In this document: one piece after another, positions 28,491-38,051 of the stretch
How the letters are laid out: every line of letters starts with the position of its first letter
Position numbering within the stretch: the first letter of the stretch is position 1
DNA from: Breoghania corrubedonensis
GTDB taxonomy: Bacteria > Pseudomonadota > Alphaproteobacteria > Rhizobiales > Stappiaceae
NCBI RefSeq assembly: GCF_003053845.1
Contig: NZ_QAYG01000010.1
Coordinates: forward strand, 62,001 to 126,000
DNA length: 64,000 nucleotides
Direction: 5' to 3'
Program-made: the position numbers and the translations under genes
Notes under the pieces: model-generated
Database searches by the model: none
The model's input: the letters and a program-made list of their open reading frames with translations, nothing else
What the model was told of the DNA's origin: nothing

Positions 28491-29260
28491 CCAGTCCGCT
28501 TTCCGCCGACAGGGCCGACTTCCGCCTCGCCCTTTCCGCCCACCTCGCCCGTTTCGCCGAGCGCGGCATCCGCCTGAGTTTCTGGTGGCGCGACGACGAC
28601 GCGGTCGAACCGACGGCCGCCCTCGACAGGCTCATCAATCTTGCCAACCGCTTCAACGTGGATATCGGCCTTGCCGTCATTCCGAAGAACGCGAGCGAGG
28701 CGCTGGCGGAGCGGCTGGACGAGGAACCGCATGCAATCGTCCTGCAGCACGGCTGGCAGCACAAGAACCATCAGGTGAAGGAAGAAGGCGAAAAGGCCGC
28801 CGAACTCGGCACCCGGCGCGACATGGACGCGGTCCTGCGCGAGCTCATCATGGGGCGGGAGAAGCTCGAAGCGCTCTTTGGCGACCGGTTCATTCCCGCG
28901 CTTGTGCCGCCCTGGAACCGGATTTCCGACGAGATCGCGGCGGCCGCTGCGGGCATCGGCCTGCCGGGGCTTTCCACATTCACCTCGAATGTCGAAAAGG
29001 CGCCGCACCGCCTTCAGACCCATCTCGATCCGATCAAATGGAAGCGGGAACGCCGGTTCATCGGCTGGGACTCGGCCACGCGCCGGTTCGATGAGATCTT
29101 CGAGCAGCGGATGACCGACCCGGGCGAACCGATCGGCCTGCTCAGCCATCACCTCGTGATGGACGACGCGCATTTCGCGTTCTTCGAGGACGTGCTGGAC
29201 ATTGCAACCGACCACCCGGGGGCACAGTGGCCATCGCTTCGCGACCTATTCGGGTTGTAG
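28487..29260 (+). CDS. polysaccharide deacetylase-like protein
   Basis: The 257-residue protein starts at the ATG of an ATGA overlap (28487-28490). It looks like the NodB/polysaccharide deacetylase fold: an Asp motif WWRDDDA (Asp36-38), a histidine-rich QHGWQHKNH (His88, His92, His95) and a PPWNRI block that resembles motif 3. There is no signal peptide, so it would act in the cytoplasm, perhaps on a lipid-linked sugar before export. It ends the glycosyltransferase operon; its stop is only three bases from the convergent methyltransferase stop. Confidence 0.78.
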   Translation: MTSPLSADRADFRLALSAHLARFAERGIRLSFWWRDDDAVEPTAALDRLINLANRFNVDIGLAVIPKNASEALAERLDEEPHAIVLQHGWQHKNHQVKEEGEKAAELGTRRDMDAVLRELIMGREKLEALFGDRFIPALVPPWNRISDEIAAAAAGIGLPGLSTFTSNVEKAPHRLQTHLDPIKWKRERRFIGWDSATRRFDEIFEQRMTDPGEPIGLLSHHLVMDDAHFAFFEDVLDIATDHPGAQWPSLRDLFGL

Positions 29261-29263
29261 CGC

Positions 29264-29839
29264 CTATTGCGGCCTTACCAGCCTGAGCTTCCACGTCACG
29301 CCCTTGGCGGCACTGGAAAGCGTCAGGTCATCGAGCACCGTCCAGGCGTCGCTTGCCTCCCATACCCGCGCGATGAGCTTGTGCGCGCCGCTTGTCGGGC
29401 GCTTCGGCGCGTACATCGATATGGCAATTACCCCGCCCTCCTCCAGCATGGCCGCGTATCGGGCAAGCTGGGCTTCCGGCTCTTGCGAGAAATAGAGCAC
29501 CTCGTTGAAGACGATCGCGGAGAACCGCTCACCGTCGTCTGGCTCGAAATCGTGCAGGTCGGAAGCGACGAACCGGCAGGTGGCCGGATCGAGGGACGCC
29601 TTCTCGAATGAGGCGGGGGAGAGATCGACCCCCACATAGCGTGCCGGCGACTGTGCCAGATGGCGCCACAAGAGCCCCTCGCCGCAGCCAATATCGAGCA
29701 GCGCGCGCGTCGTCCGGGTAGAGGCAAGCCAGCCAGCGAGGATGCCGTATCGCGGGCTCTCTTTCACATCGTGCAGAAAATCCCAGCGGCCGGCGCGGTA
29801 TTCCTCGTCCCATTCGGCGGCATTGGTGGCGTTTGGCAT
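29264..29839 (-). CDS. class I SAM-dependent methyltransferase, NodS-like
   Basis: The 191-residue protein starts at the ATG at 29839 (MPNATNAAEWDEEYRAGRWDFL), a start typical of NodS-like enzymes; the upstream frame is not used. SAM motif I is LLDIGCGEG (48-56), followed by VGVDLSP and a FNEVLYF motif IV. The substrate is unknown. It lies 70 bp downstream of the ABC permease gene on the same strand and may be the last gene of that operon. It also meets the deacetylase gene end to end, so a role in modifying the polysaccharide is an alternative. Confidence 0.82.
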   Translation of the reverse strand: MPNATNAAEWDEEYRAGRWDFLHDVKESPRYGILAGWLASTRTTRALLDIGCGEGLLWRHLAQSPARYVGVDLSPASFEKASLDPATCRFVASDLHDFEPDDGERFSAIVFNEVLYFSQEPEAQLARYAAMLEEGGVIAISMYAPKRPTSGAHKLIARVWEASDAWTVLDDLTLSSAAKGVTWKLRLVRPQ

Positions 29840-29909
29840 GACGGATCCATTCCTGGTAGCACGCAGACGTCGAGGCGCACATGCCCCCCCAACGACGCCT
29901 ATAGCGTCC

Positions 29910-31073
29910 CTACTTGTACGGGTCCGCGGCATCGCGCAAGCCGTCTCCAAGAAAATTGAACGCCAGAACCACGAGGATCACCGGAATGACCGGGGTCATG
30001 ATCCAAGGATAGACAGTGACGACGGAGATATTCTGCGCCTCGTTCAACAAAACGCCCCAGCTCACAGCCGGACGTCTCAGCCCGAGATTGAGGAAGGAAA
30101 GCGCCGTTTCGCCGAGGATCATGGACGGGATCGACAGCGTGGCGGATGCGATCAGGTGGCTGCTGAAGCCGGGTAGCAGGTGCCTTGTGATGATGCGCCG
30201 GGGCCTTGCCCCCATCAGCACCGCCGCCTTGGCGTATTCCTCCTCGCGCAGCGCCAGCAGCTTGGAACGCACGGCACGCGCAAGGCCCGGCCAGTCGAGA
30301 AGGCCGAGGATCACCGTGATGCCGAGATAGATCCAGACCGGGCTCCAGGTCACCGGCAGGGCCGCCGACAGCGCCATCCACAACGGCAGTTCCGGCAGTG
30401 CGCGCAGGATTTCGATCATCCGCTGTATCAGACTGTCGAGAATGCCGCCGAAATAACCGGCAATGCCGCCAAGCGTGACACCGAGCAGCATTGATATGGC
30501 AACGCCGATAAGACCCACCGTGAGCGAAAGGCGGGCGCCATAAACGATACCGGAGAACATGTCGCGGCCGAGCCGGTCGGTACCGAAGGGATAGAAGGTG
30601 CCGCCGTCCGCCGGACACACAAGATGGAAGCGGCCGGTGATCAGCCCCCAGAATTCATAAGGGGAGCCCAGACAAAAGAAGCGCAAGGGCTGCACATCGG
30701 ACGTGTCGACCCGGTAATTCCATTTCATCTCTTCCAGATCGACTTCGGCGATCTGGCCATAGACGAATGGGCCGACGAACGAGCCGTCATGGAAAAAGTG
30801 AAGCGCCTGCGGAGGGGCGTAGAGGTGTTCGTTGTCGCGCTGGTTTGGCGCATAGGGCGCGATCAGCTCGGCAAAGGGCACGCACATGTAAAGCAGGATG
30901 AGGAAGACGCCCGACCAAAGCGCGACCTTGTGGCGACGGAACTTCCACCACATGATCTGCCATTGCGAAGCCTGATAGTAGCGCTCCTGTTTCGGCGTCA
31001 GACGCTCCGCCTCGCCGGGATCGAACGGATCCGGATTGACGTAGTGCTGCGCGCCCTCCCCGGCCTTGCTCAC
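29910..31073 (-). CDS. peptide/opine-type ABC transporter permease (OppC/DppC family)
   Basis: The 387-residue protein starts at a GTG (31073) that overlaps the upstream permease stop by four bases (GTGA). It has six membrane helices, a long periplasmic loop of about 110 residues after the first helix, and the FGTDRLGRDMFSGIVYGARLSL motif of the OppC family (about residues 190-211). The EAA loop, which contacts the ATPase, is visible as EEEYAKAAVLMGARPRRIITRHLLP. It forms the inner-membrane channel with the permease at 31070-32095. Confidence 0.92.
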   Translation of the reverse strand: MSKAGEGAQHYVNPDPFDPGEAERLTPKQERYYQASQWQIMWWKFRRHKVALWSGVFLILLYMCVPFAELIAPYAPNQRDNEHLYAPPQALHFFHDGSFVGPFVYGQIAEVDLEEMKWNYRVDTSDVQPLRFFCLGSPYEFWGLITGRFHLVCPADGGTFYPFGTDRLGRDMFSGIVYGARLSLTVGLIGVAISMLLGVTLGGIAGYFGGILDSLIQRMIEILRALPELPLWMALSAALPVTWSPVWIYLGITVILGLLDWPGLARAVRSKLLALREEEYAKAAVLMGARPRRIITRHLLPGFSSHLIASATLSIPSMILGETALSFLNLGLRRPAVSWGVLLNEAQNISVVTVYPWIMTPVIPVILVVLAFNFLGDGLRDAADPYK

Positions 31074-32095
31074 GATGCGACCCTCCCGCCCAGACGAATG
31101 CGCGGATCCAGCACCGCAAGCAGAATGTCGGAAACCAACATGCCGACAAGCGTCAGAACCGCCACGAACAGCAGGATGAAGCCCGCCAGGAACTGATCCT
31201 GGCTCTGCAACGCACCGAGCAACACGGGGCCAACCGTCGGCAGATTCAGTACCACGGAGACGATGACCGAGCCGGAGACAAGCGACGGGATCAGGTTGCC
31301 TATATCGGCGATGAAGGGGTTGAGCGCGACGCGTAACGGGTACTTCACCAGAAGCCGGCTCTCCTTCAGGCCCTTGGCCCGCGCGGTCGTCACATATTGC
31401 TTGTGCAGCTCGTCGAGCAGGTTGGCGCGCAGGCGGCGGATCATCGCGGCCGTTCCGGATGTGCCGATGACGACAGTGGGCACGATCAGATGCGCGAGAA
31501 CCGAGCCCACCTTCGCCATGCTCCAGGGCTTGTCGATATATTGCGGATCCATCAGCCCGCCGATGGAGAGCCCGAACCAGCTGTTGGCGAGATAAAGCAT
31601 GATCAGGCCGAGCAGGAAGTTGGGCGTGGCAAGGCCGATATAGCCGAGGAAGGTGAAACCGTAATCCCCCCATGAATACTGCCGCGTCGCCGAATAAATT
31701 CCGATCGGAAAGGATACGACATAGACGAAGAGGATCGTCACGGCATTCAGCAGAATGGTCAACAGCAACGTGGAGCCGACCACCTCGGAGACCGGCTGAT
31801 CGTATTCGAAGGACCAGCCCCAATTGCCCTGAAGGAGACCATCGAAGCCATGCGGGCCGGGCCAGGCGCCGAGCCAGATGCCGTAGCGTTCGAAAAACGG
31901 TTTATCGAGCGCGAATTCGGTGCGCAGGAACTCGACCTTGGCAATGGCGGATTCCTCGCCCTGCATCTTGAGCTGGGCGATCTGATTGGTCAGGAAATCG
32001 CCGGGCGGAAGCTCGATGATCAGGAAGGTCAGGAACGAGATGACCAGCAGCGTGGGGATCATCGTCAACGTTCGACGCACGATATAGGCGAGCAT
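31070..32095 (-). CDS. peptide/opine-type ABC transporter permease (OppB/DppB family)
   Basis: The 341-residue protein begins MLAYIVRRTLTMIPTLLVIS, the standard OppB N-terminus, and has six membrane helices. The EAA loop is QYVTTARAKGLKESRLLVKYPLR. It starts four bases after the substrate-binding gene stop and overlaps the partner permease gene by four bases, so the four transporter genes are one tightly coupled operon in the order ATPase, binding protein, OppB-type, OppC-type. Confidence 0.93.
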   Translation of the reverse strand: MLAYIVRRTLTMIPTLLVISFLTFLIIELPPGDFLTNQIAQLKMQGEESAIAKVEFLRTEFALDKPFFERYGIWLGAWPGPHGFDGLLQGNWGWSFEYDQPVSEVVGSTLLLTILLNAVTILFVYVVSFPIGIYSATRQYSWGDYGFTFLGYIGLATPNFLLGLIMLYLANSWFGLSIGGLMDPQYIDKPWSMAKVGSVLAHLIVPTVVIGTSGTAAMIRRLRANLLDELHKQYVTTARAKGLKESRLLVKYPLRVALNPFIADIGNLIPSLVSGSVIVSVVLNLPTVGPVLLGALQSQDQFLAGFILLFVAVLTLVGMLVSDILLAVLDPRIRLGGRVAS

Positions 32096-32099
32096 CCGG

Positions 32100-34064
32100 T
32101 CAGTTCCCCTCGGCGGTCTGTTGGTTGGGAAGACCGAGCCAGAACTCGTCCATGCGATGGATGCCGAACTGGGCGCCCGGATCCCAACCGTAAATGCCTT
32201 CCTTCGGCACGTTGCGCAGCCGTTCGGAAACGACGACCGGCTGCTTGACCGAGGAAATCAAACCGATGCGCAACGTCTCATCGGCGTTGATCTCCAGCAT
32301 CCGCGTCCAGATCTCGCGGCGTTTCTCCATCGATCCGCTGACAAGCCACGAGAGATAGAGATCGCTGAGCTTCTTGGCAGGCGCATAATCAATAGGTTCG
32401 CCGGTCTTGCCGCCGCTTTCCATGTAGTCGCCCCAAAGCGCCCACGAGAGCTGTTCGGAGTTGGTCGGCGCGAGCTCGTTGGGCGGCATGTCGGCAGTGG
32501 GAATGCCGTTGTCGAGCCCGCCCCATGCCGACATCACGAGCCCGCCGGAAAGGGCCCGTTCGCGCAGCACTTCGCGCTGGGAGGGTTTGGGGAAGAGCTT
32601 CACGCCGATCTCGCGCCAGGTTTCGCCCACGAGCCCGAGCGCATCGATCTCCTCCGCGCTCTCCCCGGTCGTCTCGACGATGATCTCAAGCGGGCGACCG
32701 TCCGGCAGCAGGCGGATGCCGTCGCCGCGCTTCCTGGTGAGGCCGATTTCGTCGAGAAGCGCGTTCGCCTTCCTTGGATCGAACCCGGCCCATGCGGTGC
32801 GGTAGTGATCCTTGTAAAGCGGGCTCTGGGGCAGGATCGTGTCGTTGCTCTCCAGCGCGAGGCCGAAATAGAGCACGCGGTTGATCATCCGCCGGTCGAT
32901 GCCAAGCGACAGCGCGTGACGGAACCGCGTGTCGCGCATCAGTTTGCGCCACACCGGATCGCGCGTCGTGAAATTGGGGTAGAGCGTGATGTGCGAACCC
33001 TTGGCGATGGGCCAGAGATAGGTCTTGTAGTGACCGCCCTCTTCGCCGCGCTTCAGCACGGTGATGTCGGAAAAAGCGAGCCCGCGCGCCTGCAGCGTGC
33101 TCTCGCCGGCCTGCGTCTTGGCCGAGATCAGCCGGCCGTCGGCGACGGTGAGCACGATGCGGTCGATATAGGGAAGCTGCCGGCCGTTTTCATCGATCCG
33201 GTGGTAATAGGCGTTACGGATGAAGATCTGGCGCTGCTTGGAACTGCCCTGTGCCACCACCCAGGGCTGGAGCGAGGGTTCGGCCCAGTTGGTCGCGCCG
33301 TACATGTCGTCGCGCTCGTTGTGGAGCGAGGCCCAGTAGCGCACTTTCTTCGCCGCTACCATTTCCGCGATTTCTTCGGGATCGCCGTATTTCTCGTGGA
33401 ACTGCTTGAGATAGTGCGCTGGGCGGTAGATGAAAGGCGGGCGGGCCTGGGCGAGTTCCGGCAGAAACAGCGCGTTGGGCTCATCCCAGGTGTAGCGCAC
33501 CGTCGTCTCGTCGATGACCTCGAAACGCGGTTTCTTGCCGTCGACAGTCATGAAATGTGGCGGGCCGGCCGGCGAGAGCTTGTCATTGTTGGCAATATCC
33601 TCCCACCAGTAACGGAAATCTTCCGTCGTGAAGGGCGCCCCGTCCGACCACTTGTGCCCCTTTCGCAGATGCAGCGTGAAGATGCGGTCGTCCACATTGT
33701 CGATGCTTTTGAGGATGTCGGGCTTCAGGTTCAGGTTCTCGTCGTAACCGACCAGGCGGGCATAGCCCCAGGCGTTGACGAGCCGGGCATCCTTGGCCCG
33801 GCCTATCAACGTGTCGAGGTCACCACCATGCCGGCCCGATACCCGTCCCTTCGCCTTCAGGTTCACGACCAGTGGCTCCAGCGGGATCCGCTCGCTGATC
33901 GGCGGCAGGTTCACGCCCGCATGAGTGTGGCGAAGCGTCGGCGTCTCGATCAGGCGGGGGATCGTCGTCTCCGCCGCATTCGCCTTGGGTTCACCAGCCA
34001 CCCCAAAGCCCAGGGCAAGGGCGATGAGCAGGCTTTTGGCAATAAGACGGAGCGGCGCGCTCAT
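32100..34064 (-). CDS. extracellular solute-binding protein, family 5 (peptide/opine type)
   Basis: The 654-residue protein starts at an ATG that overlaps the ATPase gene stop as ATGA. Residues 1-30 are a signal peptide ending AKANA-like (PKANA-AE); there is no lipobox cysteine, so it is free in the periplasm. Family 5 features are WSDGAPFTTEDFRYWWEDI (about 175-193) and DTRFRHALSLGIDRRMINRVLY. At 654 residues it is longer than classic DppA (about 535), as in the larger Rhizobiales binding proteins. The ligand is not predictable; oligopeptides, opines or glycosides are all possible. Confidence 0.9.
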   Translation of the reverse strand: MSAPLRLIAKSLLIALALGFGVAGEPKANAAETTIPRLIETPTLRHTHAGVNLPPISERIPLEPLVVNLKAKGRVSGRHGGDLDTLIGRAKDARLVNAWGYARLVGYDENLNLKPDILKSIDNVDDRIFTLHLRKGHKWSDGAPFTTEDFRYWWEDIANNDKLSPAGPPHFMTVDGKKPRFEVIDETTVRYTWDEPNALFLPELAQARPPFIYRPAHYLKQFHEKYGDPEEIAEMVAAKKVRYWASLHNERDDMYGATNWAEPSLQPWVVAQGSSKQRQIFIRNAYYHRIDENGRQLPYIDRIVLTVADGRLISAKTQAGESTLQARGLAFSDITVLKRGEEGGHYKTYLWPIAKGSHITLYPNFTTRDPVWRKLMRDTRFRHALSLGIDRRMINRVLYFGLALESNDTILPQSPLYKDHYRTAWAGFDPRKANALLDEIGLTRKRGDGIRLLPDGRPLEIIVETTGESAEEIDALGLVGETWREIGVKLFPKPSQREVLRERALSGGLVMSAWGGLDNGIPTADMPPNELAPTNSEQLSWALWGDYMESGGKTGEPIDYAPAKKLSDLYLSWLVSGSMEKRREIWTRMLEINADETLRIGLISSVKQPVVVSERLRNVPKEGIYGWDPGAQFGIHRMDEFWLGLPNQQTAEGN

Positions 34065-35953
34065 AGCATGACCTCTGTTTCCGTTCGGGGCTCTGCCGTG
34101 AATGCCGGTCCGATGCCGTATCCGGGCGCGCAGACGAAGTGCCTGGGTGCCATTTCCACCAGATTGGGCCGTACGCCTTCGCGGATACGGAAGGGCTGCG
34201 GCCAGTCGGCGGGATCGGAGAGGCCGCTTCCTGTCGCGGAGCCGGGAGCGCTGCGGCCCTCGACGGAGGGATCCAGCACCGCCGCCATCAGCGCCTTGGT
34301 GTAGGGATGAAGCGGATTGCCGATGATCTCCGCGGTTTCGCCAAGTTCGACAAGCCGACCCCGGCACATGACGGCGATGCGGTCGGCGATGTAGTCGACC
34401 ACCGCCAGATTGTGGCTGACAAACAGGTAGGTCAGCCCAAGCTGCTGCTGGAGATCCTTGAGAAGATTGAGGATTTGCGCCTGGACGGAGACGTCGAGCG
34501 CGGAGACCGGCTCGTCACAGATGATGAATTCCGGATCGAGCGCCAGAGCGCGGGCGATGCCGATGCGCTGGCGCTGGCCGCCGGAAAACGAATGGGGATA
34601 GCGGCGCAGAAAACGCGGATCGAGCCCCACCATCTCCATCAATTCGCGCACCCGCTCCTGGTTCCTGGCGCGGCGGCCGCATTTGTGGATGATCAGCGGC
34701 TCCATCAGGATCTCGTTCACCGTCATGCGCGGATTGAGCGATGAAAACGGATCCTGGAAAATCATCTGCGCGCGACGGCGGTAGCCGAAAAGCTCGCTCT
34801 CGTCGAAACTCCGGATATCGCGCAGATTTCCGTCGATCGCATAATCGATGCGGCCTTCCTCTATGGCGATGGCACGCAGGATCGCCTTGGACGTTGTGGT
34901 CTTGCCGCAGCCGGATTCCCCGACAAGCCCCAGACATTCGCCACGTCCGATCGTCAGGTTGACCGCATCCAGCGCCTTCACAGAGCGCACATTCGTGCGC
35001 CAGAGCCCGCCCTTGCGCAAGGCGTAGGTCTTGGAGACGTTGTCGAGACGAACCAGAGGTTCGCCAGGGGTACCGCCGGCCCGTGCGATTTCGGAGGGCG
35101 CGCGCACCGGAATGGGCCGCACCGGCACCAGCCGCTCGCCCTTCTCCATGCCGAAGCGAGGAACGGCGCGCATCAACGCCTTCAGATAGTCGTGGCGCGG
35201 ATCGTTGAAGAGGTCAGCCGTGCAGCCCGCTTCCACGATGCGGCCATGGTAGATCACCACCACCTTGTCGGCGACGTTGGCCACGACGCCGAAATCGTGC
35301 GTGATCATCAAGACGGACATGCCGAGTTCGCCCTGCACGTCCTTGATGAGCTTCAGGATCTCCGCCTGAATGGTGACGTCGAGGGCCGTGGTGGGCTCGT
35401 CGGCGATGAGCAGTGCGGGGCGGCAGACGAGCGCCATGGCGATCATCGCGCGCTGGCGCAGACCGCCGGAAAGCTCGAAGGGATAGGTGGTAAGCGCTCG
35501 TGCGGGATCAGGAAAACGCACGAGCCGCAACATGTCTCGGGTCAGTTCGCGCGCCTCCGCTGCCGAGGCTTTCGAATGGAGCTGGACCGCTTCGCCGATC
35601 TGGTCGCCGATCGTATGCAGCGGCGAGAGCGAGGTCATCGGTTCCTGGAAGATGATGGCGATGCGGTTGCCCCGCAAACAGCGCATTTGCGCACCTGCGG
35701 GATCGAGCCGCGCGATATCGATTGTCGGCTGCCCCGGATCGTGCAAGCGGATCGCGCCGCCGGTAATCCGGGCGGGCTTGGGCAGGATGCCCATGATCGC
35801 CTGCGAGATGACGCTCTTTCCAGAGCCGGATTCACCCACCAACGCGACCGTGCGGTTTTGCGGAATAGTAAAGGAGACCTGATCGACCGCCCGGCTCCGC
35901 CCCTCTGCGGTCTCGAATTCGATGGTCAGATCCTCGACCTCGACTATGTCCAC
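34061..35953 (-). CDS. ABC transporter ATPase with two fused NBDs (OppD-OppF type)
   Basis: The 630-residue protein has two full ATPase domains like YejF or GsiA. The first has GESGSGKS (about 37-44), LSGGLRQRA and [12 protein letters not shown]. The second has GESGCGKT (about 343-350), [15 protein letters not shown] and [12 protein letters not shown]. The start is a GTG at 35953 with GGAGGGG upstream, and a TATAAT at 35989-35984 may be the -10 box. It is the first gene of the transporter operon. The tail includes a C-terminal segment with a Cys (FVCAPGYG), perhaps the oligopeptide-family C-terminal domain. Confidence 0.93.
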   Translation of the reverse strand: MDIVEVEDLTIEFETAEGRSRAVDQVSFTIPQNRTVALVGESGSGKSVISQAIMGILPKPARITGGAIRLHDPGQPTIDIARLDPAGAQMRCLRGNRIAIIFQEPMTSLSPLHTIGDQIGEAVQLHSKASAAEARELTRDMLRLVRFPDPARALTTYPFELSGGLRQRAMIAMALVCRPALLIADEPTTALDVTIQAEILKLIKDVQGELGMSVLMITHDFGVVANVADKVVVIYHGRIVEAGCTADLFNDPRHDYLKALMRAVPRFGMEKGERLVPVRPIPVRAPSEIARAGGTPGEPLVRLDNVSKTYALRKGGLWRTNVRSVKALDAVNLTIGRGECLGLVGESGCGKTTTSKAILRAIAIEEGRIDYAIDGNLRDIRSFDESELFGYRRRAQMIFQDPFSSLNPRMTVNEILMEPLIIHKCGRRARNQERVRELMEMVGLDPRFLRRYPHSFSGGQRQRIGIARALALDPEFIICDEPVSALDVSVQAQILNLLKDLQQQLGLTYLFVSHNLAVVDYIADRIAVMCRGRLVELGETAEIIGNPLHPYTKALMAAVLDPSVEGRSAPGSATGSGLSDPADWPQPFRIREGVRPNLVEMAPRHFVCAPGYGIGPAFTAEPRTETEVML

Positions 35954-35983
35954 ACGCCCCTCCTCAGATCTTCTGAAGCCGCC

Positions 35984-35989
35984 ATTATA
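35984..35989 (-). promoter_or_regulatory. candidate -10 box (TATAAT) for the peptide ABC operon
   Basis: Read on the minus strand the hexamer is a perfect TATAAT, 31 bases before the GTG start of the ATPase gene. No convincing -35 box lies at 17-18 bases, so an activator might be needed. A second candidate, TATAAG at 36049-36044, sits nearer the CRP-like palindrome. Confidence 0.4.
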
Positions 35990-36066
35990 AGAAGCCCGGC
36001 AAGAGGAAAAAGCCGGAAATTCAAAAACAACCTTGTTCCCACACTTATACGTGTACCGGCTTCATT

Positions 36067-36084
36067 GCGTGATGAAGATCACGC
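36067..36084. promoter_or_regulatory. CRP-like palindrome between cyclase 2 and the peptide ABC operon
   Basis: GCGTGA-TGAAGA-TCACGC is a perfect dyad with the GTGA-N6-TCAC core of a CRP site; it differs from the consensus only at the outer T/A (C/G here). It overlaps the stop codon of the cyclase gene and lies about 114 bases upstream of the ABC operon start. Its centre is about 31 bases from a TATAAG on the minus strand. Confidence 0.45.
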
Positions 36085-37935
36085 CTTATCGCCGGATACA
36101 TTCGTTGCGTCAGTTTCTGGAAAAAGACGCCAGACATCTACCTCTGCCTCCCGGCCGCGGAGCCGGTGGCGACCGGAATGGAGCCTGGGAACGGAAGGAG
36201 CGAGCCGTTCCACGGTGCTGTCGCTGGCGAGGATGACCACCTCGTCATTCTCGCCGACGCTGCGCCCCAGTTCCTGAAGGCGTTGGCAGACATTCACCGC
36301 ATCCCCGACGATCGTGTAGTCGACCCGGTCGAATGCACCGATATTGCCGACGATGACAGGACCGGTATGGATGCCGATCCTCAGACGGGTGCGATGGGCG
36401 CAGTCCTCTTCCTCACGATTGGCCGCCTGCAATGCCGCCTTGATCACCCCCACGGATCGGACTGCGGCCTCGGCGTGATCGGAACGCTCATCGGGCGCGC
36501 CCCAAAAGGCCAGCATCCCGTCTCCCATGAACTTGTCGACAGTGCCATTCTCCGCCTCCACCGCCCCGACGAGCATGGCAAAATGCCGGTTCAGGAAGGC
36601 GGCGGCCTCGCCCGCGCTCATGCCCTCCGACTGGCGGGTAAAGCCGGCAATGTCGGTGAACAGGATGGTGATCTCCACCTCGCGCGAGCGCGCGGCTTCC
36701 TCCAGCCCCAGGCGCATCAACTTGCGAAACAGCGTCTTGGGCACATAGGTATTGAGGGCGCGCAGGCCGGCGGCCATGGAATTGAACGCCTGCATGACCT
36801 GATCGATCTCATGCACGGGGCTTTCCGGCAGCAGATCGACCTTGTCGAACTGAAGAGCGGCGACCTTGCGCGACTGGTCAACCAAACTGGAGAGCGGCCG
36901 CGTCAACCGGCGCGCGATACGGAACGACAGGTATATGGCAAGAACCGTAGCCGCCACCCCGACAAGGCTTGATCCGATCAGCCGTCTGATCTCACCGGAA
37001 ACCGTGCTGTTGAGGAAATAGACGCCGACCACCCAGCCGACAGGCCCGTAACCGCTGATCCGGCGCGACATGGCGATGTATTCGCCATCTGCGGTATCGA
37101 TTTCGCGCACATCGACGCCCGCCTTTCGGGCCGCATCGAACGGCGCCATGGTCGGCGTCTGGAAGAGAACGCGCAGAACCGGGTCGCCGAAATGCCCAAG
37201 CGGACGCGGCAGCGACCGCTGCTCGGGCGCTTCGTTCTTCAGCTCATCCAGATCGGAATAGGCGATCACCCGGCCCGTATCGCTCAGGATGAAGGTCGTG
37301 CCGAGACTGGTGTCGAGTTCCTCGACCATTTCACTCAGCGCATTGGTGGAAATGGTCGCGATCAGGATCGCCATGATCTTGCCGTCGCGTACGAGCGGCG
37401 CGCTGACGTTGGCGTAGACTCCGTGGTCGTTCACGACCATCGGCCCCCATATCGGCCCCGAGCCCGCGTCGAACTGCGGCTCCTGATAGGGGCCTCTGAT
37501 ATGATTGCGCGACGTTTGCAATCGCAACGGACGCAATGTGCCGTCGCTTTGCTTCAACATGCCGAACTCGCCGCGGTCCGGCACATTGATGACCAGACCT
37601 TCGGCCGCGGGAACGGAAGCCAGAGAGGCGGCCAGCGCCGTCATCAGCACGCCGCGGTCGCTCAGTTCGACGTCGGACTCGCCATAGAGCTTCTGCAGGG
37701 CACCAACAGCCGCAGTGACCGGATCGAGACGGCCGCGCAAACCGCGTTCCAGGGTGTTGGTGGTCAGAACCGCCTTGTCATTGAGCAGGGCCAGGGTGTT
37801 CTCATAATTGGCACGACCCGTTAGGGCGAGAACGATCGCCATCGCAATGCCGACGAGCAACGCGTATGAGCCGCCCGCAATTAGGATGATCGAGGGCTTT
37901 TTTCTACGCCCGCGCCGCAGGCGCCACCAGTTCAT
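36079..37935 (-). CDS. adenylate cyclase with Cache sensor and HAMP domain
   Basis: The 618-residue protein has a first membrane helix (17-38), a periplasmic double-Cache-type sensor domain (40-310), a second helix (320-340), a HAMP linker (about 341-395) and a class III cyclase domain (420-600). All catalytic residues are present: Asp428 (TDIAGFT) and Asp472 (GDGMLAFWG) for metals, Lys468 and Thr541 (YTIVG) for adenine, Asn548 and Arg552 (VNVCQRL) for transition-state binding. It should make cAMP in response to a periplasmic signal, perhaps a solute related to the downstream peptide importer. It is on the same strand as that importer, 125 bp upstream. Confidence 0.92.
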   Translation of the reverse strand: MNWWRLRRGRRKKPSIILIAGGSYALLVGIAMAIVLALTGRANYENTLALLNDKAVLTTNTLERGLRGRLDPVTAAVGALQKLYGESDVELSDRGVLMTALAASLASVPAAEGLVINVPDRGEFGMLKQSDGTLRPLRLQTSRNHIRGPYQEPQFDAGSGPIWGPMVVNDHGVYANVSAPLVRDGKIMAILIATISTNALSEMVEELDTSLGTTFILSDTGRVIAYSDLDELKNEAPEQRSLPRPLGHFGDPVLRVLFQTPTMAPFDAARKAGVDVREIDTADGEYIAMSRRISGYGPVGWVVGVYFLNSTVSGEIRRLIGSSLVGVAATVLAIYLSFRIARRLTRPLSSLVDQSRKVAALQFDKVDLLPESPVHEIDQVMQAFNSMAAGLRALNTYVPKTLFRKLMRLGLEEAARSREVEITILFTDIAGFTRQSEGMSAGEAAAFLNRHFAMLVGAVEAENGTVDKFMGDGMLAFWGAPDERSDHAEAAVRSVGVIKAALQAANREEEDCAHRTRLRIGIHTGPVIVGNIGAFDRVDYTIVGDAVNVCQRLQELGRSVGENDEVVILASDSTVERLAPSVPRLHSGRHRLRGREAEVDVWRLFPETDATNVSGDKA

Positions 37936-38051
37936 GCCGTTTCAGCCCCTCTCGCCCGAAGGTCGCTCGCCGGTATCTGTCGCACCTTCGCCGCCCATCC
38001 CTGCAAGAGGCTTTATAGCATTACCCGCAATGCGGCTTCACGCGAATCCGG

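Noticed and set aside
29910-31823. A 637-codon reading of the OppC-type permease gene
   Set aside because: The extra N-terminal 250 residues overlap the OppB-type gene in another frame; the GTG at 31073 with a four-base overlap is the natural start.
32121-34304. A 727-codon plus-strand open frame opposite the solute-binding protein gene
   Set aside because: The minus-strand gene has a signal peptide, family 5 motifs and coupled start and stop codons; the plus frame has none.
34061-35953. A frame fusion of separate oppD and oppF genes by sequencing error
   Set aside because: Two-NBD proteins of this length are a normal family type (YejF, GsiA) and the linker between the domains is of ordinary length and in frame.
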